From contig JAKBZN010000012.1 of the NCBI GenBank assembly GCA_021842465.1, forward strand, positions 1-64,000: a stretch of 64,000 bases of DNA, in the 5' to 3' direction. Each line of letters begins with the position of its first letter. Positions within the stretch are counted from its first letter, which is position 1. The position numbers and the translations under genes are program-made. Source of the stretch: Pseudomonadota bacterium (GTDB taxonomy: Bacteria; Pseudomonadota; Gammaproteobacteria; Burkholderiales; Burkholderiaceae_F). Below the pieces are notes generated by a model. The model was not told the origin of the DNA. It was given only the letters and a program-made list of their open reading frames with translations, and did not search any database. This document shows, in pieces, positions 56,381 through 64,000 of this stretch.

Positions 56381-56873
56381 ACGGCTTGATGGCCGCGATC
56401 CGGTCGAGGACCTGCTGAACGAGGTCGGACTGCATGTCCCGGTACAGCAGGGCGTCTTCGGTTTCCTTCGAGATCGTCTGCGTGTCGCTCGAGGACATGA
56501 CGCGCTGGACCCGGATGGTCGTCGGCTCGATCAGTTCGTGTCCCTTGGCGTCGACGAGGCGGAAGCGCAGCGTGTCGCTGAGCGTGTACTGGATGGCATT
56601 TCCTTGCGCATCCATCGTGAGCACTTCCTTGTCCTTGGTGTCCCCGAGGAGATGGAAAACGGCTTCCGCCTTCGGTCCCTGGGGCACGATGCGGGTGTTC
56701 GTGCCGACGCGGATGCTGCGCGCGAGTTCGGTGCCGAAGGGCGAGTTGGGCGGCAGATTCAGCGCGATCGTCGAGAACGCCAGGTGGCGGGTGCCGCGAA
56801 GATGGAAGCCGCAGCCGGCCAGCGCCAGCAGCGCCAGCGCGATCGCGGCAATCCGCCGGCTACACGACCACAT
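56364..56873 (-). CDS. lptE: LPS-assembly lipoprotein LptE
   Basis: 169-residue outer-membrane lipoprotein that plugs the LptD barrel. Lipobox LALAGC with modified cysteine at residue 21, immediately followed by GFHLRGTR, the hallmark of LptE. The C-terminus has [19 protein letters not shown]. Overlaps leuS by 14 bases and holA by 17. Confidence 0.95.
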   Translation of the reverse strand: MWSCSRRIAAIALALLALAGCGFHLRGTRHLAFSTIALNLPPNSPFGTELARSIRVGTNTRIVPQGPKAEAVFHLLGDTKDKEVLTMDAQGNAIQYTLSDTLRFRLVDAKGHELIEPTTIRVQRVMSSSDTQTISKETEDALLYRDMQSDLVQQVLDRIAAIKPYANPH

Positions 56874-59481
56874 TGACCAGCTTCCCGGGCACCACCACGA
56901 CCTTTTTCGGCGTGCCCGTTATGTACTTCGCCAGTCCCGCATCGGCCAGGGTCGCCGCTTCGATGGCGTCCCGGCTCGCGTCGGCCGGCACGCGCACCGC
57001 GCCGCGCAATTTGCCGTTCACCTGCACCACGAGTTCGATTTCGCTGCGCCGCAGGGCGGCGGGGTCCGGTTCCGGCCAGGGGGCGTAGACGAGTTCGCCG
57101 AAGCGCGCCGGCAGGTCCAGCGCGTTCCAGATCTCCTGGGTGACGTGCGGCGCGACCGGATAGAGCACACGCAGCAGGATGTGCAGCCCTTCGTCGACCG
57201 CGGTGGCGACCGCGGCGCTGCCGGCATCGCGGCCCTGCGTTTCCAGCAGGTTGAGCAGTTTCATCGCGCCGGATACCACGGTGTTGTACTGCAGACGATC
57301 GTAGTCGTAGTTGACCTGCCGGAGCAGGGAGTGGACCTCGAAACGGATTCCTGCGTCGCCGGTTTCCCCGCTCGTGGCCGTGGGGCGGGGGGCGGCGGCC
57401 GAGGCCGTTCGCCAGCCATGGGCGAACGACCACAGCCGTCGCAGGAACCGGTGCGTCCCTTCCGCGCCCGCATCCGACCAGGCGGCGCTCTGGTCCGGCG
57501 GACCGGCGAACATCACGAAGGCGCGCGCCGTATCGGCGCCGAAGCGGGCGATGATGTCGCGCGGCTCGACCACGTTGTTCTTGCTTTTCGACATCTTCTC
57601 GATGCCGCCCAGCGTCACGGGCTGTCCGTCGGCGCGGGACGTCGCCCCGATCGCGCGTCCGCGTTCATCGTGGTGCAATTCCACTTCCGAAGGGTAGAAC
57701 CAGCGCTTGCGACCGCCCTCTTCCTCGCGGTAGAAACAGTCGTTGAGCAGCATCCCCTGGGTGAAGAGCCGGCGGAAGGGTTCGTCGAAATCAACGATCC
57801 CGAGGTCGCGCATGACCTTGGTCCAGAACCGCGCATACAGCAGGTGCAGCACGGCATGCTCGATGCCGCCGATGTACTGGTCCATCGGCATCCAGTAGCG
57901 CGCGCGTTCGTCGACCATGCCCGCGTCCGCGCCCGGGGAGCAGTAGCGCAGGAAATACCAGGACGAATCCACGAAGGTATCCATGGTATCGGTCTCGCGC
58001 CGCGCCGGCTTGCCGCAGCGCGGGCAGGCGCAGCGCAGGAACTCCTCGCAGCGGTCCAGCGGGTTGCCGCTGCCGTCGGGGATCAGGTCCTCGGGCAGCG
58101 TCACCGGCAGATCCGCTTCGGGCACCGGCACCGGGCCGCAGGATTCACAGTGAATGATCGGGATCGGCGTGCCCCAGTAGCGCTGGCGGGAGATTCCCCA
58201 GTCGCGCAGGCGGTATTGGGTCTGCGTGCGCCCCAGTCCCTGGGCTTCCAGGTCGCGGGCGACGGCCCCGACTGCCGCCTGGTGGCCAAGACCGTCGTAA
58301 TTGCCGGAACGGATGCAGACGCCGGTCTCCTTGTCCGCGTACCACGCCTCCCAGGCGTCGGCGGAAAAGGTTTTCCCGGCTACGTCGATGACCTGCCGGA
58401 TGGGCAGGCCGTACTGGTGCGCGAAGGCGAAGTCGCGTTCGTCGTGGGCGGGCACGCCCATTACCGCACCCTCGCCGTACCCCATGAGCACGTAGTTGCC
58501 GATCCAGACCGGGATCGATTCGCCCGAGAGCGGGTGGCGGACCGTGAAGCCCGTCGCCATGCCGCGCTTTTCCATTGCCGCCAAGTCCGCTTCGGCGACG
58601 CCGCCTTGCCGGCACTCCTCGATGAACGCCGCCAGCGCCGGGTTGTCGCGCGCCAGGCGCTGGGCAAGCGGATGCTCGGCAGCGATCGCCACGAAGCTGA
58701 CGCCCATGATGGTGTCGGCGCGCGTCGTGTACACCCGCAGCAGCGAGTCCTGCCCGTCGAGGCGGTACGGAAAGCCGAAATTGACGCCGGTGCTGCGGCC
58801 GATCCAGTTTTCCTGCATCGCCCGCACCTGATGGGGCCAACCCTCGAGTGCCGAGAGGCCGTCCAGCAGTTCGTCGGCATACTGCGTGATCGCCAGGTAG
58901 TAGCCGGGGATCTCGCGTTTCTCGACCGGTGCGCCGGACCGCCAGCCGCGGCCCTCGATGACCTGCTCGTTGGCCAGCACGGTCTTGTCGACCGGATCCC
59001 AGTTCACGACCTGGGTCTTGCGATACGCGATGCCTTTTTCCAGCATGCGCAGGAACAGCCACTGGTTCCAGCGGTAGTACTCGGGCCGGCAGGTCGCCAG
59101 TTCGCGCGACCAGTCGAAGGCAAAGCCCAGCGGCTCCATCTGCGCCTTCATCTCGGCGATGTTCTGGTAGGTCCATGCCGCGGGTGCGATCTTCTTGTCG
59201 ATCGCCGCGTTTTCCGCCGGAAGGCCGAAGGCATCCCAGCCCATCGGCATGAGCACGTTGTACCCCCGCATGCGCAAGTGGCGCACCATCACGTCGTTGA
59301 TGGTGTAGTTGCGCACGTGGCCCATGTGCAGCTTCCCGCTGGGGTAGGGCAGCATCGAGCAGGCGTAGAACTTGCCCTTGGGGAAGCGCGGATCATTTTC
59401 GGTGACGGTGTGGGCGTCGATGGCGCGCCAGTGCGCCTGAGCCTGGGCCTCGACGTCTTGGGGGGTGTACTTTTCTTGCAT
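56860..59481 (-). CDS. leuS: Leucyl-tRNA synthetase LeuS
   Basis: 873-residue class I synthetase. HIGH motif LHMGH at residues 51-55, a CP1 editing domain roughly 220-420, KMSKS motif ([11 protein letters not shown]) near residue 628, anticodon-binding helical domain and C-terminal tail ending PGKLVNVVV. Full length. A perfect TATAAT box ends five bases before the ATG (see promoter entry). Leads the leuS-lptE-holA cluster; divergent from uvrD. Confidence 0.97.
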   Translation of the reverse strand: MQEKYTPQDVEAQAQAHWRAIDAHTVTENDPRFPKGKFYACSMLPYPSGKLHMGHVRNYTINDVMVRHLRMRGYNVLMPMGWDAFGLPAENAAIDKKIAPAAWTYQNIAEMKAQMEPLGFAFDWSRELATCRPEYYRWNQWLFLRMLEKGIAYRKTQVVNWDPVDKTVLANEQVIEGRGWRSGAPVEKREIPGYYLAITQYADELLDGLSALEGWPHQVRAMQENWIGRSTGVNFGFPYRLDGQDSLLRVYTTRADTIMGVSFVAIAAEHPLAQRLARDNPALAAFIEECRQGGVAEADLAAMEKRGMATGFTVRHPLSGESIPVWIGNYVLMGYGEGAVMGVPAHDERDFAFAHQYGLPIRQVIDVAGKTFSADAWEAWYADKETGVCIRSGNYDGLGHQAAVGAVARDLEAQGLGRTQTQYRLRDWGISRQRYWGTPIPIIHCESCGPVPVPEADLPVTLPEDLIPDGSGNPLDRCEEFLRCACPRCGKPARRETDTMDTFVDSSWYFLRYCSPGADAGMVDERARYWMPMDQYIGGIEHAVLHLLYARFWTKVMRDLGIVDFDEPFRRLFTQGMLLNDCFYREEEGGRKRWFYPSEVELHHDERGRAIGATSRADGQPVTLGGIEKMSKSKNNVVEPRDIIARFGADTARAFVMFAGPPDQSAAWSDAGAEGTHRFLRRLWSFAHGWRTASAAAPRPTATSGETGDAGIRFEVHSLLRQVNYDYDRLQYNTVVSGAMKLLNLLETQGRDAGSAAVATAVDEGLHILLRVLYPVAPHVTQEIWNALDLPARFGELVYAPWPEPDPAALRRSEIELVVQVNGKLRGAVRVPADASRDAIEAATLADAGLAKYITGTPKKVVVVPGKLVNVVV

Positions 59482-59486
59482 TGCGG

Positions 59487-59492
59487 AATTAT
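59487..59492 (-). promoter_or_regulatory. -10 box of leuS, implying a leaderless or near-leaderless mRNA
   Basis: On the minus strand TATAAT is followed by TCCGC and then the leuS ATG. Normal spacing would put the transcription start at or next to the A of the ATG. The -35 17 bases upstream (ACGGCA) is weak. Confidence 0.5.
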
Positions 59493-59555
59493 AGGGGGGC
59501 GGATGGCGGATGCCGTCGTCCGCGGGGGATCGGGCACCGGACCCGCGCGCTCGTC

Positions 59556-59561
59556 TAAAAT
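59556..59561 (+). promoter_or_regulatory. Possible -10 box of uvrD
   Basis: TAAAAT followed by TCGCCG and the uvrD ATG, so transcription would also start at the initiation codon. No convincing -35. Confidence 0.4.
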
Positions 59562-59567
59562 TCGCCG

Positions 59568-61937
59568 ATGAATCTCGTCGACGATCTCAACCCCCAGCAG
59601 CGCGCCGCCGTCACCCTGCCCGACGAACCGGCGCTCATCCTCGCGGGTGCGGGCAGCGGCAAGACGCGCGTCCTCACCACCCGCATCGCCTGGCTGATCC
59701 AGTCCGGGCGGACCACGCCGGCCGGCATCCTCGCCGTCACCTTCACCAACAAGGCCGCGCGCGAGATGCAGACCCGGCTCGAGGCCATGCTGCCGGTCAA
59801 TCCCCGGGGAATGTGGATCGGGACCTTCCACGGCCTCTGCAACCGCCTGTTGCGCGCCCACCATCGCGATGCGAACCTGCCGGAGACCTTCCAGATCCTC
59901 GATACGCAGGATCAGCTTTCGGCGATCAAGCGGCTGATCAAGGCGGCCAACGTCGACGAGGAGCGTTGCCCGCCGAGGGACCTGCAGTACTTCATCAATT
60001 CGGCCAAGGAGTCGGGTCGGCGCGCCTCGGACCTCGGTGGCGCGGGGACCGATCGTCGCTGGGTCGAACTCTATGCCGCCTACGACGCGCAGTGCCAGCG
60101 CGAGGGCTGCGTCGATTTCGCGGAGTTGTTGCTGCGGAGCGTCGAACTGCTGACGCGGCACGAAGCGATCCGGGAACACTACCGCAGCCGTTTTCGCCAC
60201 ATTCTGGTCGACGAGTTCCAGGACACCAACACGCTGCAATACCGGTGGCTCAAGCTCCTCGCGGGTTTGGGCGGATCCGAGGGCGGGCCGATGGGCGTGC
60301 CGATCTTCGCGGTCGGCGACGACGATCAGTCGATCTACCGCTTCCGCGGCGCCAACGTCGGCAACATGTCGGATTTCCAGCGCGAATACGCGGTCCGGCA
60401 TCTCATCAAGCTCGAGCAGAACTACCGCTCGCACGGCAATATTCTCGATGCGGCCAACCACCTCATCGGCAACAACGCGCGGCGATTGGGCAAGAAGCTG
60501 TGGACGGACGCGGGGGCGGGGGAAAAGATCCATCTCTTCGAAGCCGGTTCCGACGGCCAGGAGGCGGCGTGGATCGTCGACGAGGTGCGCGACCTGCAGG
60601 GGCGGGGTGCGCGGCTGCAGGACGTCGCCATCCTCTACCGGTCCAACGCCCAGTCGCGCGTGATCGAGCATGCGCTGTTCAATGCGGGAATGGCCTACCG
60701 GGTATACGGCGGCATGCGCTTCTTCGAGCGCGCCGAAGTCAAGCACGCCTTGGCCTACCTGCGGCTCGCGGCCAATCCCGACGACGACATTTCCTTCGCC
60801 CGGGTCGTGAACTTCCCGCCGCGCGGCATCGGGGCGCGCAGCGTCGAACAGTTGCAGGACGCGGCGCGGCAGGCGGGGACCAGCCTGTTTGCCGCGATCG
60901 GGGCGGTCGGCGGCCGGGCGGCAGCCAATTTCGGCCAGTTCGCCGCGATCGTCAGCGCCCTGCGGGACGCGGCCGGGCGGGTGACGCTGGCGGAACTGGT
61001 TGCCGAGGCGCTGCAGCGCAGCGGCCTCAACGAGCACTACCGCAACGAACGGGATGGTGCCGACCGGCTGGAGAACCTGGCGGAACTGATCAACGCCGCG
61101 ACCGGGTTCTCGGCCGAACAGGCACGCGATTTCGCGCGCGACGTCGGACTGGTTTCCGACTCGTCCGGGTCGGATGCCGCCGGGGACGAGGCGGATCCGC
61201 AGTCGGCACTGATCGCGTTCCTCGCGCACGCCTCGCTCGAGGCGGGCGACAACCAGGCGAGCGCGGGACAGGACGCCCTGCAGCTCATGACCGTGCATGC
61301 GGCGAAGGGCCTCGAATTCGATTCGGTGTTCCTAACCGGGCTCGAGGAGGGTCTGTTTCCCCACGAAAACAGCCTGAGCGAGGCCGATGGCCTGGAGGAA
61401 GAGCGCCGGCTGATGTACGTGGCGGTCACCCGGGCGCGCAAGCGGCTCAGCCTGAGCTATGCGCAGAGCCGCATGCTGCATGGCCAGACCCGCTACGGCC
61501 TGCGCTCGCGCTTCGTCGAGGAATTGCCAGAGGCGCTGCTGCAGGTTCGCACGCCGAAGCGCGGGACGTTCCTTGGCGCAGGGATGCAGGATCGGGCGCC
61601 ATGGGGCCGCGAAACCGCGTACGCCCGTCCGGCTGCCGGTGCGCGGGGGAGGGGAGACGCCGGCGGTAGCCGCAATACGCCCTTCTCCGGCGCTACGGGA
61701 GCGGCGTCGGCGATGAACGGGATCTCGCCGCGGCCGCCGATGCCGGCGGGCGGGGCCGCGACGGCAGCCGAGTCCCATGGACTGCGCGTCGGCCAGGGCG
61801 TGCGCCATGCCAAATTCGGCGAGGGCATCGTCGTTCGGCTGCAGGGAAACGGCACCGATGCGCGCGCCCAGATCAACTTCCGGTCGGTCGGGGTGAAGGA
61901 ATTGCTGCTTTCGGTCGCCAAATTGCAGCCAGCCTGA
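59568..61937 (+). CDS. uvrD: DNA helicase II UvrD
   Basis: 789-residue superfamily 1A helicase acting in nucleotide-excision and mismatch repair. Walker A AGAGSGKT at residues 26-33, motif [11 protein letters not shown], motif [17 protein letters not shown], motif [16 protein letters not shown], motif [13 protein letters not shown]. The C-terminus has a Gly/Ala-rich linker and an RNA-polymerase/UvrB-interaction-like tudor end ([13 protein letters not shown]). The partial palindromic repeat lies just past its stop. Confidence 0.95.
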   Translation: MNLVDDLNPQQRAAVTLPDEPALILAGAGSGKTRVLTTRIAWLIQSGRTTPAGILAVTFTNKAAREMQTRLEAMLPVNPRGMWIGTFHGLCNRLLRAHHRDANLPETFQILDTQDQLSAIKRLIKAANVDEERCPPRDLQYFINSAKESGRRASDLGGAGTDRRWVELYAAYDAQCQREGCVDFAELLLRSVELLTRHEAIREHYRSRFRHILVDEFQDTNTLQYRWLKLLAGLGGSEGGPMGVPIFAVGDDDQSIYRFRGANVGNMSDFQREYAVRHLIKLEQNYRSHGNILDAANHLIGNNARRLGKKLWTDAGAGEKIHLFEAGSDGQEAAWIVDEVRDLQGRGARLQDVAILYRSNAQSRVIEHALFNAGMAYRVYGGMRFFERAEVKHALAYLRLAANPDDDISFARVVNFPPRGIGARSVEQLQDAARQAGTSLFAAIGAVGGRAAANFGQFAAIVSALRDAAGRVTLAELVAEALQRSGLNEHYRNERDGADRLENLAELINAATGFSAEQARDFARDVGLVSDSSGSDAAGDEADPQSALIAFLAHASLEAGDNQASAGQDALQLMTVHAAKGLEFDSVFLTGLEEGLFPHENSLSEADGLEEERRLMYVAVTRARKRLSLSYAQSRMLHGQTRYGLRSRFVEELPEALLQVRTPKRGTFLGAGMQDRAPWGRETAYARPAAGARGRGDAGGSRNTPFSGATGAASAMNGISPRPPMPAGGAATAAESHGLRVGQGVRHAKFGEGIVVRLQGNGTDARAQINFRSVGVKELLLSVAKLQPA

Positions 61938-61941
61938 AAAC

Positions 61942-61964
61942 CTTGGTTCGCCCTCGCAATGACG
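61942..61964. repeat. Partial copy of the dispersed hairpin repeat
   Basis: Five bases after the uvrD stop, TTCGCCCTCGCAATGACG matches the end of the type I unit (complement of CGTCATTGCGAGG) seen at 37881-37914 and 8506-8539. The other half is not recognisable. Confidence 0.7.
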
Positions 61965-61998
61965 ATGGTTTCGTCAAGCGTGCAAATCGCGGTGTGAA

Positions 61999-62742
61999 TC
62001 ACTCCACGATGTCGCGGTACATCGCATAGGCGCAGGTCTGGGTCGCGGCGCCAACCACCATCGAGAGCGGCGCCAGCACCATGCCGACCGTCGTCTCCCC
62101 CACGCTGAAGGCGTCGACCATCGCCCCCAGCGCCAGGACGAGCAGGGTGGCGAGCGCGATCAGCGACAGGAAATAGACGAGCATCGGCCAGCGGTTGCGC
62201 CAGCAGGTGAAGAAGCTGAAGAACATCGCCTTGCCCGCGGTCATGCCGTGCCAGGCGACGAGCGGAGGCGCGAACCAGATCGCCATTTGCAACGGCACCC
62301 AGATCACCAGGCTGCCCAGCACCCATGCGGTCTGCGCGTGGGTCAGGTGTTGGGCCGCATCCTTTCCGGTTCCGGACGGGAGCAAGGCAAACCCGGTGGT
62401 GAGCAGACCCGCCGCGATCGCCGAGACCACGCCGATCTGGATCAGATGCAGGCGCGTGAAGGGTTCGCGCAGGGGATCCGTGTAGCAGTGGGGCCCCGGT
62501 GCCTTCCCCCGGTCGACATCGCGGCATACGCCGAGCATGCCGATCCATGCCGCCGGCATCAGGATGAGGGCGAATGCCTGCCCCACGATCGGCAGCAGGC
62601 TGATCGTCCAGATGACGATCATTCCCATCAGGACGAAGGTCAGGATCGACAGCGGCTGGCGGCCGAAAAGTCGCAGGCCGCTGCGGATCCAGCGGACGCC
62701 GTCGGAGGCTTTGCGCGTGTGGATGGTCGGTGTCAGACCCAC
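61999..62742 (-). CDS. BPSS1780-family integral membrane protein
   Basis: 247-residue multi-pass protein starting from a GTG at 62742 that overlaps the thrB end. About six hydrophobic helices (for example VLMGMIVIWTISLLPIVGQA, LGSLVIWVPLQMAIWFAPPL, FLSLIALATLLVLALGAMV). The opening DGVRWIRSGLRLFGRQP and the AMYRDIVE end fit the BPSS1780 family of uncharacterised betaproteobacterial membrane proteins, usually next to homoserine kinase as here. Function unknown. Confidence 0.82.
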   Translation of the reverse strand: MGLTPTIHTRKASDGVRWIRSGLRLFGRQPLSILTFVLMGMIVIWTISLLPIVGQAFALILMPAAWIGMLGVCRDVDRGKAPGPHCYTDPLREPFTRLHLIQIGVVSAIAAGLLTTGFALLPSGTGKDAAQHLTHAQTAWVLGSLVIWVPLQMAIWFAPPLVAWHGMTAGKAMFFSFFTCWRNRWPMLVYFLSLIALATLLVLALGAMVDAFSVGETTVGMVLAPLSMVVGAATQTCAYAMYRDIVE

Positions 62743-63695
62743 GGCAGGGTCTCCGGCGCCGCATCGGCGCGGGCATGGAGCGTGCGCTCGAACCGCGCCG
62801 GATCGTGCGGCGCCAGGACGGCCGCCGGGCGCGGCAGGTGCAGGTCGTACAGGCGCGAAATCCAGAACCGCAGCGCCGCCGCGCGCAGCATCGCTTGCCA
62901 GAACGGACGTTCGGATGCCTCCAGCGGGCGCACGCGATGGTATGCGGCAAGCAGCGCGGCGGCCCGGTCCGGGGCCAGTCGCCCGTCCTGCAGGTCGACG
63001 CACCAGTCGTTCATCGTGACGGCCAGATCATAGAGCCACGGGCCGTTTCCGGCGAAGTAGAAGTCGATCACGCCGCCGATCCGGTCGTCGTCGAACAGCA
63101 CGTTGTCACGAAACAGGTCGGCATGGATCGGTCCCGATGGCAGCCGCGCGTACCCGGGTTTCGCGGCCACGCGCTCCTGGAAGCGGACCTCCTCGGTAAG
63201 ACGTTGGAATTGCGCCGCCGGCATGTGCGTGGCCAGGGACGGTGCGGTCTGCCGCCACCATGCGAGCCCGCGCGGGTCGGGATGAGTCTGGGGGTAGTCC
63301 CGCGCCGCGACGTGCATCCGGGCGAGGGTCTCTCCCACCCGGGCGCAGTGCGTCGCGTCCGGCGCCTCGATCGCCTTGCCCGAAAGGCGGGCAACGATCG
63401 CCACCGGTTTGCCGTGCGTGCGCGTGAACAATTCTCCGTCGCGAGTGGCGACTGGTTCCGGCACCGGAAGGCCGTGGCGGGCGAGATGTCGCATCAGGCC
63501 CAGGTAGAAGGGCAAGTCTTCGGCCCGCAGGCGTTCGAAAACCGTCAGCACGTACTTGCCGGCGTCGGTGTTCAGAAAGAAGTTTGAATTCTCGATGCCG
63601 CTGGCGATGCCCTGAAAGCGCTGCAGCGCGCCGAGCGCGTAGCGGTCGAGCAGCGCGAGCATGTCCTCGCGCGAGAGGTCGGTGAAGACGGCCAT
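62733..63695 (-). CDS. thrB: Homoserine kinase (type II, APH-fold) ThrB
   Basis: 320-residue kinase of the aminoglycoside-phosphotransferase fold used for homoserine phosphorylation in beta- and gammaproteobacteria, unlike GHMP-type ThrB. N-lobe FQGIASGIENSNFFLNTDAGKY, catalytic IHADLFRDNVLF near residue 195 and metal-binding GGVIDFYFAG. First gene of the leftward pair with the BPSS1780-type protein; a good promoter lies upstream. Confidence 0.95.
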   Translation of the reverse strand: MAVFTDLSREDMLALLDRYALGALQRFQGIASGIENSNFFLNTDAGKYVLTVFERLRAEDLPFYLGLMRHLARHGLPVPEPVATRDGELFTRTHGKPVAIVARLSGKAIEAPDATHCARVGETLARMHVAARDYPQTHPDPRGLAWWRQTAPSLATHMPAAQFQRLTEEVRFQERVAAKPGYARLPSGPIHADLFRDNVLFDDDRIGGVIDFYFAGNGPWLYDLAVTMNDWCVDLQDGRLAPDRAAALLAAYHRVRPLEASERPFWQAMLRAAALRFWISRLYDLHLPRPAAVLAPHDPARFERTLHARADAAPETLPWV

Positions 63696-63714
63696 CGCCG
63701 GATGAAAATTGGGG

Positions 63715-63743
63715 ATTATAGATGCAGTGGCGACGGGTGACAG
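63715..63743 (-). promoter_or_regulatory. Promoter of thrB
   Basis: On the minus strand CTGTCA (63738-63743), a 17-base spacer, and a perfect TATAAT (63715-63720), 19 bases before the thrB ATG. Ideal spacing and a consensus -10 make this the clearest sigma-70-type promoter in the window. Confidence 0.65.
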
Positions 63744-63782
63744 GATATCCTTGGCGGGATTCCGATCGAAAGACTGTCACTT

Positions 63783-64000
63783 GTGAAGACCCTGCTGTTG
63801 GTGGACGGCTCGGGGTACCTGTACCGCGCCTACCACGCCTTGCCTGACCTCCGTACCGCCCGGGGCGAACCGACCGGCGCACTGCGGGGATTCCTGAGCA
63901 TGCTGCGCAGCCTGCGCGAGATCGTGCCGGGGGAGTATTGCGCCTGCGTGTTCGACGCCAAGGGGCCGACGTTTCGCGACGCGATGTTCTCCGATTACAA
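63783..64000 (+). CDS. polA: DNA polymerase I PolA, N-terminal end (partial)
   Basis: The first 72 codons of the 5'-3' exonuclease (FEN-like) domain. The GTG at 63783 opens [20 protein letters not shown], with the metal-binding Asp in LLVDGSG, followed by [13 protein letters not shown] and [19 protein letters not shown], all typical of PolA. The gene runs out of the window. Divergent from thrB with an 87-base spacer. Confidence 0.93.
   Translation, partial: MKTLLLVDGSGYLYRAYHALPDLRTARGEPTGALRGFLSMLRSLREIVPGEYCACVFDAKGPTFRDAMFSDY

Noticed and set aside
56434-59571. Very long open frame antisense to lptE and leuS
   Set aside because: High GC leaves few stop codons opposite genes. The translation is Arg/Gly/Ala/His-rich with no motif, while the other strand encodes full-length LeuS.

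Overview
This window reads as a high-GC betaproteobacterial chromosome, most likely Burkholderiales or a close relative. The evidence is the gene content and order: an lptD-surA-pdxA-rsmA run divergent from amgK-murU, dusB-fis, glyQ-glyS-plsC, lnt-corC-ybeY-phoH-miaB, a BPSS1780-type membrane protein beside a type II homoserine kinase, and RlmL without its RlmK half. The species cannot be named from the sequence. I see no rRNA, tRNA or CRISPR array, and no gene-free stretch longer than about 210 bases.

Layout: (1) 1-126 is the tail of an IS630-family transposase that runs into the end of ruvB. (2) 123-8477 is a leftward block: ruvC-ruvA-ruvB, purH, fis, dusB, a UbiH-like hydroxylase, murU and amgK. 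(3) 8653-14355 is a rightward envelope and translation block: lptD, surA, pdxA, rsmA and a small membrane protein. (4) 14398-24629 is a leftward, tightly overlapping 11-gene operon for an F-type type IV secretion apparatus, ordered pilin-like gene, traL, E, K, B, V, C, an unknown bitopic protein, a shortened traF, traH, traG. (5) 24785-35978 is leftward housekeeping: ygjP, plsC, glyS, glyQ, an HDOD gene, lnt, corC, ybeY, phoH, miaB. (6) 36043-37847 holds dusA and a glycosyltransferase-like gene. (7) 38060-47105 is a long leftward run: a receiver/degenerate-GGDEF protein, a polyprenyl-phosphate glycosyltransferase, a YdjC-type deacetylase, an FAD-linked oxidase, NDH-2, a small secreted protein, a TPR/ATP-grasp protein and serC. 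(8) 47283-51882 runs rightward: etfBA, rubrerythrin, an Fe-S oxidoreductase, a DUF3501-like gene and a small lipoprotein. (9) 51898-59481 runs leftward: a secreted protein, rlmL, hemJ-like, proA, holA, lptE, leuS. (10) 59568 to the end has uvrD, then leftward thrB and a membrane protein, then the start of polA.

The most unusual locus is the type IV secretion operon. It lies among housekeeping genes and every frame is intact and translationally coupled. It keeps counterparts of the F proteins needed to build the pilus and envelope channel. It has no recognisable traU, traN, traW, trbC, coupling protein, relaxase, integrase or att site in the window. Its TraG stops at the membrane-assembly part and its TraF lacks the thioredoxin-like half. 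I infer a chromosomally fixed pilus or secretion machine that has shed mating-pair stabilisation and DNA-processing functions; this needs comparative searches.

Other points of interest are a dispersed hairpin repeat with compensatory base changes between copies (8506-8581, 37881-38022, 61942-61964), a glycosyltransferase/deacetylase pair resembling lipid A amino-sugar modification genes, a rubrerythrin/Fe-S/DUF3501-like operon behind a terminator-like leader, a TPR/ATP-grasp protein coupled to serC, and possibly leaderless start sites in the leuS-uvrD divergent region.
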